Below are positions 63,639 to 64,000 of a stretch of DNA of 64,000 nucleotides, piece after piece (the first letter of the stretch is position 1; each line of letters starts with the position of its first letter). The position numbers and the translations under genes were made by a program. The notes under the pieces were generated by a model. The model saw nothing but the letters and a program-made list of their open reading frames with translations. It searched no databases and was not told where the DNA came from. This stretch comes from an uncultured Bacteroidota bacterium (GTDB lineage Bacteria; Bacteroidota; Bacteroidia; Flavobacteriales; Flavobacteriaceae), in assembly GCA_902618245.1 (NCBI GenBank), contig CACMZR010000002.1:1-64000 (forward strand). Reading direction: 5' to 3'.

Positions 63639-64000
63639 TTATTGAATTTTGAGTGTTTTCTCATACAAAATCCTTCCATCAATATTATAAATTTGTAAAG
63701 CAATTTTTCTTGTATCCCAATTCCACCTTATCATCCCAAAATTTTTTGATGTAATTAATGGGCTTATTCTATTAGAATTAAATTCTTCTTCCAAGTCTTC
63801 ATATGAATGGGTTAAACCGCTCGAAGTTATATCGTAAAGTTTGTAATTTGGAAGAAGTTCAATAACAGAAACCTCAGCAAAATGACGATCACCACTTAAA
63901 TATATAGGATTTTTTATTTTATCCCTTATTAGTAAGTCAAATAGGCGCTGCCTAGCTTTAGGGAAATTTGCCCATTTCTCATATGCGTGTTCAGAAGAAA
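63639..64000 (-). CDS. PhoD-like alkaline phosphatase, C-terminal part (cut by window edge)
   Basis: Not in the ORF track because it runs off the right edge. Minus-strand translation ends at TAA 63639-63641 and gives about 119 residues. The segment AYEKWANFPKARQRLFDLLI followed by YLSGDRHFAEVS matches the C-terminal core of PhoD-family metallophosphatases, in which SGDxH holds metal ligands. The remainder (LYDITSSGLTHSYED) also fits. The PhoD family hydrolyses phosphodi- and monoesters, usually after export; the N-terminal signal is outside the window. It precedes rmuC in transcription. Confidence 0.85.
   Translation of the reverse strand, partial: SSEHAYEKWANFPKARQRLFDLLIRDKIKNPIYLSGDRHFAEVSVIELLPNYKLYDITSSGLTHSYEDLEEEFNSNRISPLITSKNFGMIRWNWDTRKIALQIYNIDGRILYEKTLKIQ

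Overview
This window looks like chromosomal core genome from an AT-rich marine-type member of the Flavobacteriia (Bacteroidota). The evidence is the gliding/type IX secretion block gldK-gldL-gldM-gldN, the Bacteroidota -7 promoter element TAnnTTTG in front of many genes, a GroEL ending in GGMPGMM, a GHMP kinase carrying the GYDIA signature, a fused NagB/PIG-L protein, a carboxypeptidase-regulatory-domain TonB receptor, and many small lipoproteins and Por-type outer-membrane proteins typical of that class. I see no rRNA, CRISPR array, insertion sequence, prophage or plasmid gene. Genes are packed tightly, often with 4-17 base overlaps. After start corrections no gap exceeds about 215 bases, which suggests a streamlined genome. 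GC content was judged by eye, not computed.

Layout. 1-8.7 kb: a methyltransferase, an SDR oxidoreductase, two envelope proteins, a beta-lactamase-fold serine hydrolase followed by a VanX-like dipeptidase, a DASS transporter, an NTF2-like protein and an exported M20 amidohydrolase. 8.7-12.5 kb: NagB/PIG-L fusion, a lipoprotein, and thioredoxin reductase. 12.6-21 kb (minus strand): topA, a degenerate arginase-fold protein, then gldK, gldL, gldM, gldN. 21.2-24.3 kb: a SulP anion transporter that appears to start at a non-ATG codon, followed by a persulfide-dioxygenase-like/rhodanese fusion. 24.5-30.9 kb: miaB, a sensorless sigma-54 activator, lptE, a TPR-like gene, secG, then groES-groEL. 30.9-34.7 kb: a heavy-metal module on the minus strand (HMA-MauE fusion, HYC_CC_PP protein, TonB receptor, small HMA protein). 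34.8-42.3 kb: a GAF protein, purH and the cell-shape cluster mreB-mreC-mreD-mrdA-rodA. 42.3-47.8 kb: a lone OppC-like permease, a C-terminal processing protease, then surE, a small membrane protein and lpxB. 47.8-54.3 kb: thioredoxin-like protein, POT peptide transporter, DPP IV-like peptidase, then HMG-CoA reductase and GYDIA kinase (mevalonate pathway). 54.3-62.1 kb (minus strand): coaX, an outer-membrane protein, a TPR protein, lptC, a small membrane protein, a CNNM/CBS transporter-like protein and PpiD. 62.1-64 kb: tRNA-Phe(GAA), rmuC and the 3' part of a PhoD-like phosphatase cut by the window edge.

How the genes work together. Much of the window builds the cell envelope: elongasome (MreBCD/PBP2/RodA), LPS synthesis and export (LpxB, LptC, LptE), protein export and folding (SecG, PpiD, GroESL, Ctp), and the type IX secretion/gliding motor (GldKLMN). 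Peptide scavenging (S9 peptidase, POT transporter, M20, VanX-like) fits a protein-degrading heterotroph.

The most interesting signals are regulatory. A near-identical 23-base element containing TGACA-N3-TGACA lies upstream of both the miaB/sigma-54-activator operon and groESL, and the groESL copy is followed by a sigma-54-like sequence. A shared palindromic leader occurs at trxB and the M20 gene. A probable CTG start is seen for the SulP transporter. I did not find a clearly new multi-gene system. The best candidates are the sensorless activator with its putative operators, and the conserved but catalytically degraded arginase-like gene in the gliding locus.
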